Below, piece after piece: positions 33,950 through 42,721 of a DNA stretch of 64,000 bases. The notes beneath the pieces are model-generated. The model saw nothing but the letters and a program-made list of their open reading frames with translations. It searched no databases and had not been told where the DNA came from. Source of the stretch: Brevibacillus reuszeri. GTDB taxonomy: Bacteria > Bacillota > Bacilli > Brevibacillales > Brevibacillaceae. A program made the translations under genes and the position numbers. How positions within the stretch are numbered: the stretch's first letter is position 1; each line of letters opens with the position of its first letter. The DNA lies in contig NZ_LGIQ01000016.1 in NCBI RefSeq assembly GCF_001187725.1, positions 112,868 to 176,867 on the forward strand, given 5' to 3'.

Positions 33950-35623
33950 CTAACGCAAGGTCAGCCACTCCGCGATCGGCCCCAGCGCAAGTACGGGCAA
34001 GAAGGTCAGAGCACCTACAATCACTACCGTCGCAATCAAGATCACGAGAAATACGTTATTGTCGGTTCGCAGCGTACCCATTGTTTCCGGCACCGGCTTT
34101 TTCGCAAGCATAGACCCTGCTACAGCCAGCATCGCGATAATGGAGACATACCGCCCAAACAGCATGACCAGTCCGGTCGAAATATTCCAGAACGGTGTGT
34201 TGTCACCCAAGCCTTCGAAACCGGAGCCATTGTTTGCTGCCGATGACGTGAATTCGTACAGAACTTGAGAAATGCCGTGAAAGCCTGGGTTGCTGATTCC
34301 TGCTGTCCCCATCTCGGTTGCCAGTGCGATCGCCGTTGGCGCCAAAATGATCAGCGGATGGGCAAGGATCGTAATCGCAATCAGCTTCATCTCTTTGCCC
34401 TCAATTTTGCGTCCCAAAAATTCAGGTGTGCGTCCCACCATCAAGCCAGCTATGAAGACCGCCAATATCGCGTACATCAGGATATTGACGGTCCCCACTC
34501 CGTCGCCGCCAAACACACAGTTCAGCATCATTTCACCAAGCGGTACCAAGCCGCCGAGTGGTGTCAGTGTATCGTGCATGTTATTGACCGTCCCGGTCGT
34601 CGCTGCTGTCGTGATCGCTGTAAACAGAGCACTTTGCGCGATGCCAAAGCGCACTTCCTTGCCCTCCATACTGCCCATCGTCTGTGACAAGCCCACTCGT
34701 TCCAGGGCTGGATTTCCATGCATTTCATTGATATAGGCCGTAGCCAAAAAGACAAGAAACATCGCACCCATCGCTCCAAAAATGATCCAGCCCTGCTTGC
34801 GGCTTTTTGCCATATGCCCAAAAGCAATCGGAAGCGAAGCGGGGATCAAAAACATCGCAAGCATCTCCAGCACATTGGTCCAGGGGGTTGGATTTTCAAA
34901 CGGATGCGATGAGTTCACTCCAAAGAATCCTCCGCCGTTAGTACCCAAATGCTTGATCGAAACAAGTGATGCCACTGGTCCACGAGCAATTTGCTGCTCG
35001 GCGCTGCTAAGCGTTGTCGCTGTTGCAGTCGGCTCCAATGTCTGCGGAACGCCCTGAGCTACGAGCAAAAGCGTCACAACGACAGCTAAAGGAAGAAGGA
35101 CCCGTGTATGCGCCCGAACCAGGTCAACAAAGAAGTTGCCGATGCTGCGCTGCCCAGTCAGCCCACGCATAAATGCCAGCACTACCGCAATTCCGGTAGC
35201 CGGAGTCGTAAACATCAGGTAAATAATGACCATCATTTGCGAGAGATACGATAATCCACTCTCGCCGCTATAATGCTGAAGATTCGTATTTGTTAAAAAG
35301 CTGACAGCCGTATTGAACGACAGTAGCGGGTCCATCGCAGCAATTCCACTTGGATTGCCGGGCAGCACACCCTGCAGACGTAACAGGATATATGCGATCG
35401 CCACCATGGCGATGTTGCTCAGCAAGACAGCTGCCGCATACTGCTTCCAGGTCATATCTGTCTGGCGAATGCCAGCAAGCTTGTAAATTCCTTTTTCCAC
35501 TCCGCCAAAAATCCGGTCTACCCTTGTTGCATTCAATGAAAAGGCATTAGCCAGATATCGCCCCATCGGTATTGCCAGAATGAGCAGCATCACCAAAACC
35601 AACGAGATTTGTAAAAAGTCCAC
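33950..35623 (-). CDS. kdpA: K+-transporting ATPase subunit KdpA
   Basis: A 557-aa channel-like subunit with ~10 helices and four selectivity-filter loops (for example TNLQHYSGESGLSYLSQM, GTNGGGFFGVNSSHPFENP, TAATTGTVNNMHDTLTPLGG, SSAANNGSGFEGLGDN). It carries K+ for the high-affinity Kdp pump. GTG 35623 follows TTAGGAGGAGCAG, the best start. Preceded by kdpF and a 35-aa ORF, and by a c-di-AMP riboswitch. Confidence 0.96.
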   Translation of the reverse strand: MDFLQISLVLVMLLILAIPMGRYLANAFSLNATRVDRIFGGVEKGIYKLAGIRQTDMTWKQYAAAVLLSNIAMVAIAYILLRLQGVLPGNPSGIAAMDPLLSFNTAVSFLTNTNLQHYSGESGLSYLSQMMVIIYLMFTTPATGIAVVLAFMRGLTGQRSIGNFFVDLVRAHTRVLLPLAVVVTLLLVAQGVPQTLEPTATATTLSSAEQQIARGPVASLVSIKHLGTNGGGFFGVNSSHPFENPTPWTNVLEMLAMFLIPASLPIAFGHMAKSRKQGWIIFGAMGAMFLVFLATAYINEMHGNPALERVGLSQTMGSMEGKEVRFGIAQSALFTAITTAATTGTVNNMHDTLTPLGGLVPLGEMMLNCVFGGDGVGTVNILMYAILAVFIAGLMVGRTPEFLGRKIEGKEMKLIAITILAHPLIILAPTAIALATEMGTAGISNPGFHGISQVLYEFTSSAANNGSGFEGLGDNTPFWNISTGLVMLFGRYVSIIAMLAVAGSMLAKKPVPETMGTLRTDNNVFLVILIATVVIVGALTFLPVLALGPIAEWLTLR

Positions 35624-35693
35624 AACTGCTCCTCCTAACCTGCTTTCAAAATCAGTTCCATTCGTCCTTTTAGCCACCCACTACTGCATTCGT

Positions 35694-35771
35694 TCAGTAT
35701 TTTTCCGGGTAGATCAATGCATGGCATAAATACAAGGAAAGTCCAGCTACGATCACGAGCAGAACGATCAT
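35694..35771 (-). CDS. kdpF: K+-transporting ATPase subunit KdpF
   Basis: A 25-aa membrane peptide, MIVLLVIVAGLSLYLCHALI + YPEKY. The single helix and the C-terminal L-x-x-P-E-x-[FY] ending are typical of KdpF, which stabilises the Kdp complex. ATG start with GGGAGGG upstream; it overlaps the preceding 35-aa ORF by 4 bp (ATGA) and is 70 bp before kdpA. Confidence 0.88.
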   Translation of the reverse strand: MIVLLVIVAGLSLYLCHALIYPEKY

Positions 35772-35875
35772 TTTTCTTTCCCTCCCTGTTCTCTGACCAC
35801 AGCATCACAAAATTGAATGAGTGCAAAAAATACTCCGAATGATAGTGCCAAAAGCAGTATGGAAACCACGTCCAT
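35768..35875 (-). CDS. 35-aa membrane miniprotein preceding kdpF
   Basis: MDVVSILLLALSFGVFFALI, then QFCDAVVREQGGKEK: one hydrophobic helix and a charged tail. The ATG has an excellent AAAAAGGAGGAACGAG site and its stop overlaps the kdpF start (ATGA), so translation is coupled. It may be an accessory subunit or a control peptide for Kdp. I cannot assign a family. Confidence 0.65.
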   Translation of the reverse strand: MDVVSILLLALSFGVFFALIQFCDAVVREQGGKEK

Positions 35876-36000
35876 CCTCGTTCCTCCTTTTTCAAATTCA
35901 CCTATAAATTCAGTCAAGCGACCATCGCAGCCAGGCTCTCTCTCGCTTACCCTTGTGCTTGTTTTCCCTATCGAAACAACCAGCCTTCGGGTAATAAAAA

Positions 36001-36127
36001 TAGACCAATGCTTACCCTTTCCCCCTAGATCGGCAAAGCTCTCCGGCTAAGATGCACAGACGAATACACTCGCCCACATCCAGCGGAAAAACGATCTTTT
36101 CTCGGAGAAAAAGTACTCATTGGTCTA
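36001..36127 (-). promoter_or_regulatory. Second structured element in the kdp leader
   Basis: TAGACCAATG (36001-36010) and CATTGGTCTA (36118-36127) are a perfect 10-bp inverted repeat enclosing ~107 nt; on the minus strand the closing stem is followed by TTTTTATT, as in a terminator. An inner hairpin CTTTTTCTC/GAGAAAAG is also present. It sits between the riboswitch and the first kdp ORF. Not a class I recognise. Confidence 0.45.
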
Positions 36128-36276
36128 CCTAACGCCCAGCTGACAACGGTATTGCCATCTCTGCGTTTTGTCTCCCGTTTCCTTTTTCGTCGTACGATGT
36201 ATTCTGTTTTTGGGCAAAACGAAAAGACCTGCAAATTGGTTTGATTCGCGCCCTCTGCTATCCAAAAGGATAACAA

Positions 36277-36448
36277 AAAGGCCTCCTCAAATAGGCGGTC
36301 TTTAGACCTCCCTCGCTTTAGCCGACGAAGTTAGCTGACGGGTAGGATGGCGAAAGAGCTTCTCATCCCTTCCACAAACGAATCGTGGAATTAACCCCTA
36401 CTGATTGGGTCCTCCGTTCCCGAGTGCCTCGGGATTTGGCCAGATTTG
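36277..36448 (-). promoter_or_regulatory. c-di-AMP (ydaO-yuaA) riboswitch with terminator
   Basis: On the minus strand: hairpin CCCGAG-gca-CTCGGG, GGAACGGAGGACCCAATC, GGGGTTAATTCC and CCCGTCAGCTAACTTCGTC, the conserved blocks of the ydaO-yuaA riboswitch; TGGCC and GGCTA form P1. An expression platform follows (GACCGCCT ... AGGAGGCCTTTTTG, 36277-36300). c-di-AMP binding normally turns such leaders off, reducing K+ import when the messenger is high. Confidence 0.88.
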
Positions 36449-36469
36449 CAATTGTTGGTTACGAGTCTC

Positions 36470-36498
36470 ATTATACGTCCGGCATAATCGGATGTTAA
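36470..36498 (-). promoter_or_regulatory. Sigma-A promoter of the kdp operon
   Basis: Minus strand TTAACA, 17-bp spacer, exact TATAAT; start predicted ~36463, immediately before the riboswitch. Confidence 0.85.
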
Positions 36499-36663
36499 TG
36501 TCCTGTTTCTGTCTTTTTAGCACGATTTGTTCATTCTTTATCGATGTAAGCGATTTAATCCCGGCAAGCCTCAGCCGCGCACGATATTTCTTGGTTTCTC
36601 TTCTCTTTTCACAAGAAGAGTAGGTTCCTGACCCGAGCCTGCTATCACTCGTCTGTAACCTTG

Positions 36664-36692
36664 TTGACAGTCTTACGGGTAGATCGTTAAGA
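36664..36692 (+). promoter_or_regulatory. Possible promoter of the DUF2294 gene
   Basis: TTGACA, 17-bp spacer, TTAAGA. The -35 is exact, the -10 weak. Nothing else distinct is seen in the ~170 bp between the kdp promoter and this element. Confidence 0.5.
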
Positions 36693-36788
36693 TAAAGCCA
36701 TCTGAGCGCGTGGCAAGCCTGATGAAGCTGGATAAGGCCTTCGAAGTCCCCGATCAGACAAGGGAATGACGCATGGGAGGAATATGGA

Positions 36789-37163
36789 TTGGCCATTTCG
36801 AACAAAAAAAAGCTTGAAGCAGAAATTAGCGAAGCTTTTATCAAATTCCAACGTGAACTGATAGGCCGTGGACCTCAGGAGGCCAAAACGTATATAGTCG
36901 GAGATATGGTGATTGCCCGTTTCAAAGGCGTCCTCACCGTGGAGGAAAAGCATCTGTCCAGTCATGAAAAAGGACGTCGCATCGTAAAAGAGATGCGTGA
37001 GCTGCTGCGCGAAATGTACAGCGAAGAATCCGAACAAATCGTAGAGCGACTTACCGGGTGCAAGGTGTTGTCCAGCCACAGCGACATCAGCACGAAAATG
37101 GGAGAACGAATCGAGGTTTTTGTGCTGGACAAGGATTTGGAAAAGCAGCTCGGTGTTTCATAA
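36789..37163 (+). CDS. DUF2294 (MpsC-like) protein
   Basis: A 124-aa protein with the DUF2294 pattern 'EISEAFIKFQRELIGRGPQEAKTYIVGDMVIARFKGVLTVEEKHL ... LTGCKVLSSHSDISTKMGERIEVFVLDKDLE'. This family contains MpsC, part of a sodium-translocating membrane-potential system in staphylococci, but single-gene copies in Bacillales have no known role. TTG 36789 is used because GGGAGG is 8 nt upstream. It faces away from the kdp operon and ends in a terminator. Confidence 0.82.
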   Translation: MAISNKKKLEAEISEAFIKFQRELIGRGPQEAKTYIVGDMVIARFKGVLTVEEKHLSSHEKGRRIVKEMRELLREMYSEESEQIVERLTGCKVLSSHSDISTKMGERIEVFVLDKDLEKQLGVS

Positions 37164-37174
37164 AACCAAACAAC

Positions 37175-37204
37175 AAGCTCCGTCCGCGTGTACAGACGGA
37201 GCTT
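37175..37204. terminator. Bidirectional terminator
   Basis: 10-bp stem AAGCTCCGTC/GACGGAGCTT, 10-nt loop, between converging genes. Confidence 0.85.
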
Positions 37205-37225
37205 TGCTTATTGGTCGCCATTTAC

Positions 37226-38281
37226 TCACACATTTACTTCTACAAGCACCTGATCGTCATAGGAAAACCGCTCGCTTACGTCGGAGATAACCTCCCACTC
37301 TTCCTCCCCTACCTGAATCGAGTACAACAGCTCCCGACCCTGGAACTGGACGTGTGTGACTCTTCCTACAACCCCATTCATTCCTTGCTGCCAAGCTTTG
37401 AGCTTTAGCTGATCCGGTCGCACAGGCAATACGTGATGCGCATGAAAAAAACTGTAATCGCGTGACACTGGAATCGGCTGTACCTGCTCACCGGCGCTCT
37501 CCAGCAAAAAGGTATGCGGGTTTGACCAGCTTCCTTTCAGAAAATTCGACCGTCCCACGAATTTCGCGACAAACATAGACTCGGGTTCATAATAAATCTC
37601 CTGCGGCGTACCCGCCTGCTCTACCCTTCCGCCTTTCATGACCACGATCCGATCTGCCATTCCCAGCGCTTCCGACTGATCATGCGTGACATAGACAATC
37701 GATGTACCCAGCTCACGGTGAATATATTGAATTTCCTTTCTCATCTGCATCCGCAGCTCCGCATCGAGACTGCTCAATGGCTCATCCATTAACAGCAGCG
37801 TCGGATTAAAGACGATGGCACGCGCCAAAGCTACACGCTGCTTTTGCCCGCCGGACAGTTGGCTCGGATAACGCTCCTCCATCCCGCCCAGGCCGACCAT
37901 TTCGAGGATTTGCGCTACACGTGCACGCGGGTTTTGTTTATACGCTTCCAGCACATTCTTTTGATGCTGCAGGGGAAAGGCTACATTCTCATAAATATTC
38001 AGATGCGGCCATAACGCAAATGACTGAAACACCATGCCAATCCGTCGTTCCTCCGGTGGCTTGCGTCCTTTTGCATCCGCGACGCGCTCCTGGTTGATCC
38101 AGATTTCACCGCTCGTCGGAGATTCAAAGCCTGCGATCAGGCGAAGCAGCGTCGTTTTCCCGCAGCCACTCGGCCCTAGCAGAGCAACAAACTCGCCCTG
38201 CCCAATTTGCAAATCCAGATTATGAAGGGCAGTCACGCTGCCAAATGTTTTGGAAACTCCAACTACTCTCGCATTATTCAT
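37226..38281 (-). CDS. ABC transporter ATP-binding protein (Fbp/Afu-type)
   Basis: A 351-aa ATPase: Walker A GPSGCGKTT, Q-loop VFQSFALWPH, signature LSGGQKQR, Walker B LLLMDEPLSSLD, H-loop VTHDQSEA, and a C-terminal TOBE-like domain. It energises import by the fused permease upstream. ATG 38281 overlaps the permease stop (ATGA). Relatives transport Fe3+, thiamine, hexose phosphates or phosphonates; here the phosphatase neighbours favour a phosphorylated compound. Confidence 0.88.
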   Translation of the reverse strand: MNNARVVGVSKTFGSVTALHNLDLQIGQGEFVALLGPSGCGKTTLLRLIAGFESPTSGEIWINQERVADAKGRKPPEERRIGMVFQSFALWPHLNIYENVAFPLQHQKNVLEAYKQNPRARVAQILEMVGLGGMEERYPSQLSGGQKQRVALARAIVFNPTLLLMDEPLSSLDAELRMQMRKEIQYIHRELGTSIVYVTHDQSEALGMADRIVVMKGGRVEQAGTPQEIYYEPESMFVAKFVGRSNFLKGSWSNPHTFLLESAGEQVQPIPVSRDYSFFHAHHVLPVRPDQLKLKAWQQGMNGVVGRVTHVQFQGRELLYSIQVGEEEWEVISDVSERFSYDDQVLVEVNV

Positions 38282-40020
38282 TGCGCTACCCTCCGCTGCC
38301 AGTATCGCTTCCATAAGCCTCCTGCTGCTAAAAGGAGCAGGATTGCCACTACAATCAGCGTGGAAAGCGCCGTGCTATAGGTCGTAGACCCCGCCTGTTC
38401 AAAGCCGAAAATCACGACGCCAATCGTTTCCGCGCCTGATGTCCATAAGAGCGAGGACAACGTCAGCTCTGTGAAAGCCGTCAGGAAGACGAGGAACAAG
38501 CCTGTCAGCATTCCCGGTGCATACAGCGGAACCAGGATTTTGCGCCATCTCGTCCAAAAGCCCCCACCGTTGATGCGTGCCGCTTCCTCTACCTCTTTGC
38601 CTACTTGCATAATCGAAACCGTACTGCTTTTGACTTGAAGTATCAAGAATCGCGTCACATACGCAATCAAAATGAGCCAAACGGTCCCATACAAGCCAGG
38701 CTGCCAGCCGGGAATCGGCTCCATCCAGGTAAGAATCATCGCAAGTCCAAGCACCATGCCGGGCAAGGCGTATGGCAAAGCCACCGCTCCTTCCATGAGC
38801 TTGCCTGTAAACGAGGGACGATTGATGCGCCAATAGGCAAACAAGGTCCCGGCGATCACACACACGATGCCTGTCAAGCTTGCCAGCAGCAAGCTATTGC
38901 GGATCGCTTCTCTTGTACCTGTATGATCAAACAGCACAAAGGCAAAATGCTTCCACGTCAAGTTTTCTGTGACAAATGGCAGCCCATACGCTTTTACAAA
39001 GGCGGTAGAAGCCATCGACAGCAGTGGCAAAATACCGGTCACCAGCATAAAGCCCCAGACGCCCAGCTCAATCCAGCCCCGTTTTTTGCCAAGATAACGT
39101 CGCAGCGACTTGTCTTCCGCACTCGTCTGATCTACCCGGCTCTTTCGCAGCAACAGCCATTGCACGCCGGTCCCGGCAAGCGCGATGACTCCGAGCACAA
39201 TAGACAATACGGCTGCCTTGGCAAAGGCGCTTGGTCCAAATCCGATTACCTCTTCATAGATAAGTGTACTGAGGACAGAAATATTCTCCGGTATTCCCAA
39301 AAACGCAGGGATGCCGAAATTATCGAGTCCTGAAATAAACGCAAGCAGTCCGCCACCCGCGATTCCAGGCAGGGCAAGCGGCAGTGTCACCTTGCGAAAA
39401 ACCGCCGCATCACTTGCTCCAGACGCATGCGCTGCCCACTCCAGATCCTTGGGAATCCGGTACAGGACAGACAGCGTCAGCATGTAAACCAATGGATAAT
39501 GGGTTAACCCCATCACGACAATGATTCCATCCAGACCATACACATTCCATATTTCTACAGGGGCTCCAGCCACCCAGCTCGCTACTCGATTGATGACTCC
39601 CTGCGGTCCCGCCAGCTGTGTCCATGCCAGCGTCATGACATAGGAAGGAATGAGCAATGGCAATAGCGCGAGTACATGTAGCGCGGGTTTAAGGCGAATG
39701 TCGGTATAGGCACACAGCCAAGCCAAGGATACGCCGATCACGAGCGAAAGAATGGTCGACGCGCCTGCAGCAGTAATCGTGTGTCCAACAGCATCCCATG
39801 TACGTGCATTTGTCAGCACTTCAGCAAAATGAGCAAATCCGAGGCCCGTGTCTGTCTTTACACTGAGCGCAATCAGCTTCCACAACGGATAGACAAAGAA
39901 GAAGGCGACAGGAACCAGCACCATCCACGTAGCCGCCTGTTCCATCGACAGAGAAGCGGCGAATTTACGCCGCTCTCCCATCTGCCGTTCGGTCACTACT
40001 GTTTGCCAGTTACTTGCCAC
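38278..40020 (-). CDS. ABC transporter permease, two fused halves (FbpB/AfuB-type)
   Basis: A 580-aa membrane protein with ~12 helices in two homologous halves, each with an EAA loop ('EWAAHASGASDAAVFRKVTLPLALPGIAGG' and 'EEAARINGGGFWTRWRKILVPLYAPGMLTG'). This is the FbpB/AfuB layout. GTG 40020 has GGAGAGATGATGG upstream and overlaps the binding-protein gene; ATG 39981 is an alternative start. Works with the ATPase and lipoprotein in this operon. Confidence 0.88.
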   Translation of the reverse strand: MASNWQTVVTERQMGERRKFAASLSMEQAATWMVLVPVAFFFVYPLWKLIALSVKTDTGLGFAHFAEVLTNARTWDAVGHTITAAGASTILSLVIGVSLAWLCAYTDIRLKPALHVLALLPLLIPSYVMTLAWTQLAGPQGVINRVASWVAGAPVEIWNVYGLDGIIVVMGLTHYPLVYMLTLSVLYRIPKDLEWAAHASGASDAAVFRKVTLPLALPGIAGGGLLAFISGLDNFGIPAFLGIPENISVLSTLIYEEVIGFGPSAFAKAAVLSIVLGVIALAGTGVQWLLLRKSRVDQTSAEDKSLRRYLGKKRGWIELGVWGFMLVTGILPLLSMASTAFVKAYGLPFVTENLTWKHFAFVLFDHTGTREAIRNSLLLASLTGIVCVIAGTLFAYWRINRPSFTGKLMEGAVALPYALPGMVLGLAMILTWMEPIPGWQPGLYGTVWLILIAYVTRFLILQVKSSTVSIMQVGKEVEEAARINGGGFWTRWRKILVPLYAPGMLTGLFLVFLTAFTELTLSSLLWTSGAETIGVVIFGFEQAGSTTYSTALSTLIVVAILLLLAAGGLWKRYWQRRVAQ

Positions 40021-41110
40021 CCATCATCTCTCCAAATTTCTTTTTGTCCGCTTCGCGAGATGCTTCCAGTTCATCAGTATTTGCTGAAAGTGCCTTGATC
40101 TGATCTTGGGCAAGCAGTCCTTCTGGTGCCGCAATTCCTTTGCGAATAGGCGTGTAGCCCAGGCTTGATGCCAGCTTTTGGCCATCTTCCGAGAGTACAT
40201 AGTCAACGAATGCTTTTGCCGCGTCCTGGTTTTTCGAAGCTTTCAAAATACCGATCGGCTCCGTAATGACGGGTACGCCTTCGTTTGGATAGATCAGCTC
40301 TACGGGAGAACCCTCTTTTTTCGCTCTCGCTACCAAATAATCGACAACCATTCCGTATTCTTTTTCGCCGCCTGCTACGCTTTTCAGCACCGCTCCGTTT
40401 CCTTTGGTTACGGTCATCTGATTGGTTTTTAGTCCGGTAATGAAATCCCAGCCAAAATCGCCTTGTCGTGTCAGTACACCGACATTGTAAGCAGCTGCTC
40501 CGGAATAGAGCGGGCTTGGCATGATGGCTTTTCCAGTAGTCTCAGGGCTCGTCAGTACCTTCCAGCTGTCTGGCTTTGTGGTTACCTTCGCTGTATTGAT
40601 CGCGAGTACGGTCGCCATGACCTTCGTTCCTGTGTACGCACCATCTGCATCCTTCCAGTCGGCAGGGATGTCAGCAGCTTCAGGAGAGTTATAGCCCATG
40701 AGCAAATCCTGCTTTTTCAAGCTGGCAAAGGTCGGTGCGTCAGCAACCAAGAGCACGTCTGCCTTGACTTGTCCAGCCTGTGCCTCAGCCTGCAAGCGGC
40801 TGATGACCTCCTCCGTACCGGAGCGGAACAGCTCTACCTTTACTTCCGGATATTTTTTCGTAAAGCTCTCGATTAAAGCCGCTGCATCAGCATCCGGCTG
40901 CGATGTGTAAAAGCTCAGAGTCCCCGCAATTTTCGCTGAAGCTGTCTCGGTTGTGGACGCGGTAGTTGTTGCAGCTGGTGTAGATGGCGCGGGCTTGGTC
41001 TCAGGTTGCGGCGAAGTGGAAGTAGACTGTGTGCCACATGCTGTCAATCCCAATACTGATAGTGCTGTGAATAGAGAAAGAGTCCATTTATGCAAAGGAA
41101 CACGCTTCAT
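40010..41110 (-). CDS. ABC transporter substrate-binding lipoprotein (FbpA/AfuA-type)
   Basis: A 366-aa lipoprotein: lipobox LGLTAC, a Thr/Pro/Ala-rich linker of ~35 residues, then an Fbp-like periplasmic-binding fold (GTLSFYTSQPDADAAALIESFTKKYPEVKVELFRSGTEEVISRL). The Tyr pair used by Fe3+-binding FbpA is not evident near the C-terminus, which together with neighbouring phosphoesterases argues against iron. ATG start with AGGAGGAAAT upstream. 33 bp after surE. Confidence 0.85.
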   Translation of the reverse strand: MKRVPLHKWTLSLFTALSVLGLTACGTQSTSTSPQPETKPAPSTPAATTTASTTETASAKIAGTLSFYTSQPDADAAALIESFTKKYPEVKVELFRSGTEEVISRLQAEAQAGQVKADVLLVADAPTFASLKKQDLLMGYNSPEAADIPADWKDADGAYTGTKVMATVLAINTAKVTTKPDSWKVLTSPETTGKAIMPSPLYSGAAAYNVGVLTRQGDFGWDFITGLKTNQMTVTKGNGAVLKSVAGGEKEYGMVVDYLVARAKKEGSPVELIYPNEGVPVITEPIGILKASKNQDAAKAFVDYVLSEDGQKLASSLGYTPIRKGIAAPEGLLAQDQIKALSANTDELEASREADKKKFGEMMGGK

Positions 41111-41143
41111 TTTCTATTTCCTCCTAATCATGAGTGGGCATGG

Positions 41144-41923
41144 CTATGAGCTTTGTTTCGTACTTTGAAACCACTTTCCAATCTTTGCTTTCATCGCTGT
41201 ATTCGTCATATTCAGTTGAAGTGGTGTGATTGTGATGTAACCATCGCGCAGCTTGTAGTAATCGGATTCCTCGTCTTCAAAATGCAGCTCGCTCAGATGA
41301 TCAGAGAGCCAGTAGCAGAGGTATCCCTGTGGATCGTTCAAGCCGACATATTGATAGCGCAGGACATCCATCGCAAGCGGCGTTACAGCCACTCCTTTTA
41401 TCATTTCTTTTGACAGATAGGGAAGATTGATATTTAGCACCGTCTCTGGAGAAAGCTTGTGCCTCAAGAGTGTCTCAAACACTTCATAAGCGAGCGGCTC
41501 CACGAGGGAGAACGAAGGATTCGGCTTCAGTGTCGCCAGCGAAATCGCAATCGAAGGGATTTGATACATCGCGCCCTCGATGGCCGCTGAAATCGTACCG
41601 GAGTAAAATACATCTCGTCCCAAATTCGGACCGCGATTAATTCCGGATACAATGACATCAGGCTTTTCCTTGAGAATCACTTCGATTGCCATTTTGACGC
41701 AATCTGCCGGGGTGCCATTGACCGCCCATGCTTCTAATGAAGTATCAAAAAAATTCACTTTATTTGCCTTTACAGGCGACTTCAACGTAATCGCATGACT
41801 GATTGCGCTACGTTCTTGATCGGGACAGACAATGGATACGTTGCCAAACGGCTGTAATGCTTGTGCTAAACAAAGTACTCCGTTGGAAAAAATTCCATCG
41901 TCATTCGTAACGAGAATATTCAA
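41144..41923 (-). CDS. surE: 5'/3'-nucleotidase SurE
   Basis: A 259-aa SurE phosphatase: metal motif MNILVTNDDGIFSNG (Asp-Asp), CPDQERSAISHAITL (Ser), and the substrate loop GINRGPNLGRDVFYSGTISAAIEGA. SurE removes phosphate from nucleoside monophosphates and some other phosphomonoesters using a divalent metal. ATG start with GGAGGTTCTTCCCACTTTGA upstream. It lies within the phosphoesterase-ABC operon, unlike its usual stationary-phase contexts. Confidence 0.92.
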   Translation of the reverse strand: MNILVTNDDGIFSNGVLCLAQALQPFGNVSIVCPDQERSAISHAITLKSPVKANKVNFFDTSLEAWAVNGTPADCVKMAIEVILKEKPDVIVSGINRGPNLGRDVFYSGTISAAIEGAMYQIPSIAISLATLKPNPSFSLVEPLAYEVFETLLRHKLSPETVLNINLPYLSKEMIKGVAVTPLAMDVLRYQYVGLNDPQGYLCYWLSDHLSELHFEDEESDYYKLRDGYITITPLQLNMTNTAMKAKIGKWFQSTKQSS

Positions 41924-41938
41924 AGTGGGAAGAACCTC

Positions 41939-42721
41939 CTATCCAAATGAGACACAGTCACCGTGCTGTAGATACAACAGATTTTTCTTGAGTACACCCA
42001 AATCTCTGGCGTCATCGAAGCCTTCTACAACAACGGGTCTTTCTTTTTCAAATAAAAGCGGCCAAATCGCCTCAAGATCAATTTCACCTGTTCCAAGCGG
42101 TACATGCAGCTTGGATGCAGTGGCATCACTCACGTGGATTTTATCAACTCCTTCCAGCTCCCGATAAAATTGCGTCAGGGAACAGGAGAGAGGAACATGA
42201 GCAATATCAAAGGTAGCCGTGGTTGGGTACGCTAGTGCCGCCCGCAAACGATTGAGGTCCTGTGGGGTTACAATCATCTCCTTGGGGAGCGGTTCAATAT
42301 GCTCAATCGACAAAATGCAATCCTGCCGCTGGGCTTCGTGCGCCAGTTCATTTACGCTTTCAATCAATAGCGACTCATGCATTCCTCTGTTTTTAGAGGT
42401 CAGCGTGAAGCGGCCGGGATGGATTGTCACACTCTTGGCACCAATCTCCGCAGCCAGAGCGATTGACCTCTTTACTTCTGTAATGGATTGCTGGCGTATT
42501 CCGTGATTTAACGAGCACAGATTCAAATCCCAGCTCGCTGCGTGCAGAGTCAGCTTCATTCCTACACGCTTCGCCGCCTGTTGAATCTCCCGCGCATTGC
42601 TCTGATGAAACCAGACATGCTCTGCCCACACTTCCATGCCGCTAAATCCATACTGCCTCGCAATCAGAATGGCGGCCTCTACCGGGTACGCCCACATTAG
42701 TGTTGATGAAACATACAGCAT
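41939..42721 (-). CDS. Xylose-isomerase-like TIM-barrel protein
   Basis: A 260-aa sugar-phosphate isomerase/epimerase-type TIM barrel ('YGFSGMEVWAEHVW', 'MKLTLHAASWDLNLCS', 'SVTIHPGRFT', 'LSIEHIEPLPKEM', 'ATFDIAHV', 'KIHVSDATASKLHVPLGTGEID'), with the His/Glu/Asp/His metal ligands of AP-endonuclease-2-like folds. Such proteins isomerise or cleave sugar derivatives. ATG 42721 is preferred for the AAAGGAG 8 nt upstream; it starts inside the end of the PHP gene. Reaction unknown. Confidence 0.8.
   Translation of the reverse strand: MLYVSSTLMWAYPVEAAILIARQYGFSGMEVWAEHVWFHQSNAREIQQAAKRVGMKLTLHAASWDLNLCSLNHGIRQQSITEVKRSIALAAEIGAKSVTIHPGRFTLTSKNRGMHESLLIESVNELAHEAQRQDCILSIEHIEPLPKEMIVTPQDLNRLRAALAYPTTATFDIAHVPLSCSLTQFYRELEGVDKIHVSDATASKLHVPLGTGEIDLEAIWPLLFEKERPVVVEGFDDARDLGVLKKNLLYLQHGDCVSFG

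Noticed and set aside
36130..36185. Possible third copy of the structured repeat (plus strand CGTTTTGTCTCCCGTTTCCT resembles CGTTTTTTTCTCCCGTTTCC of copy 1)
   Set aside because: The partner strand of the closing stem and the GCGAAAC/GCGTCCA core are missing, so only a purine/pyrimidine-rich stretch is shared.
36025..36276. 83-codon minus-strand frame in the kdp leader
   Set aside because: Composition is not protein-like and no ribosome site is present; the DNA is better explained as leader structure.
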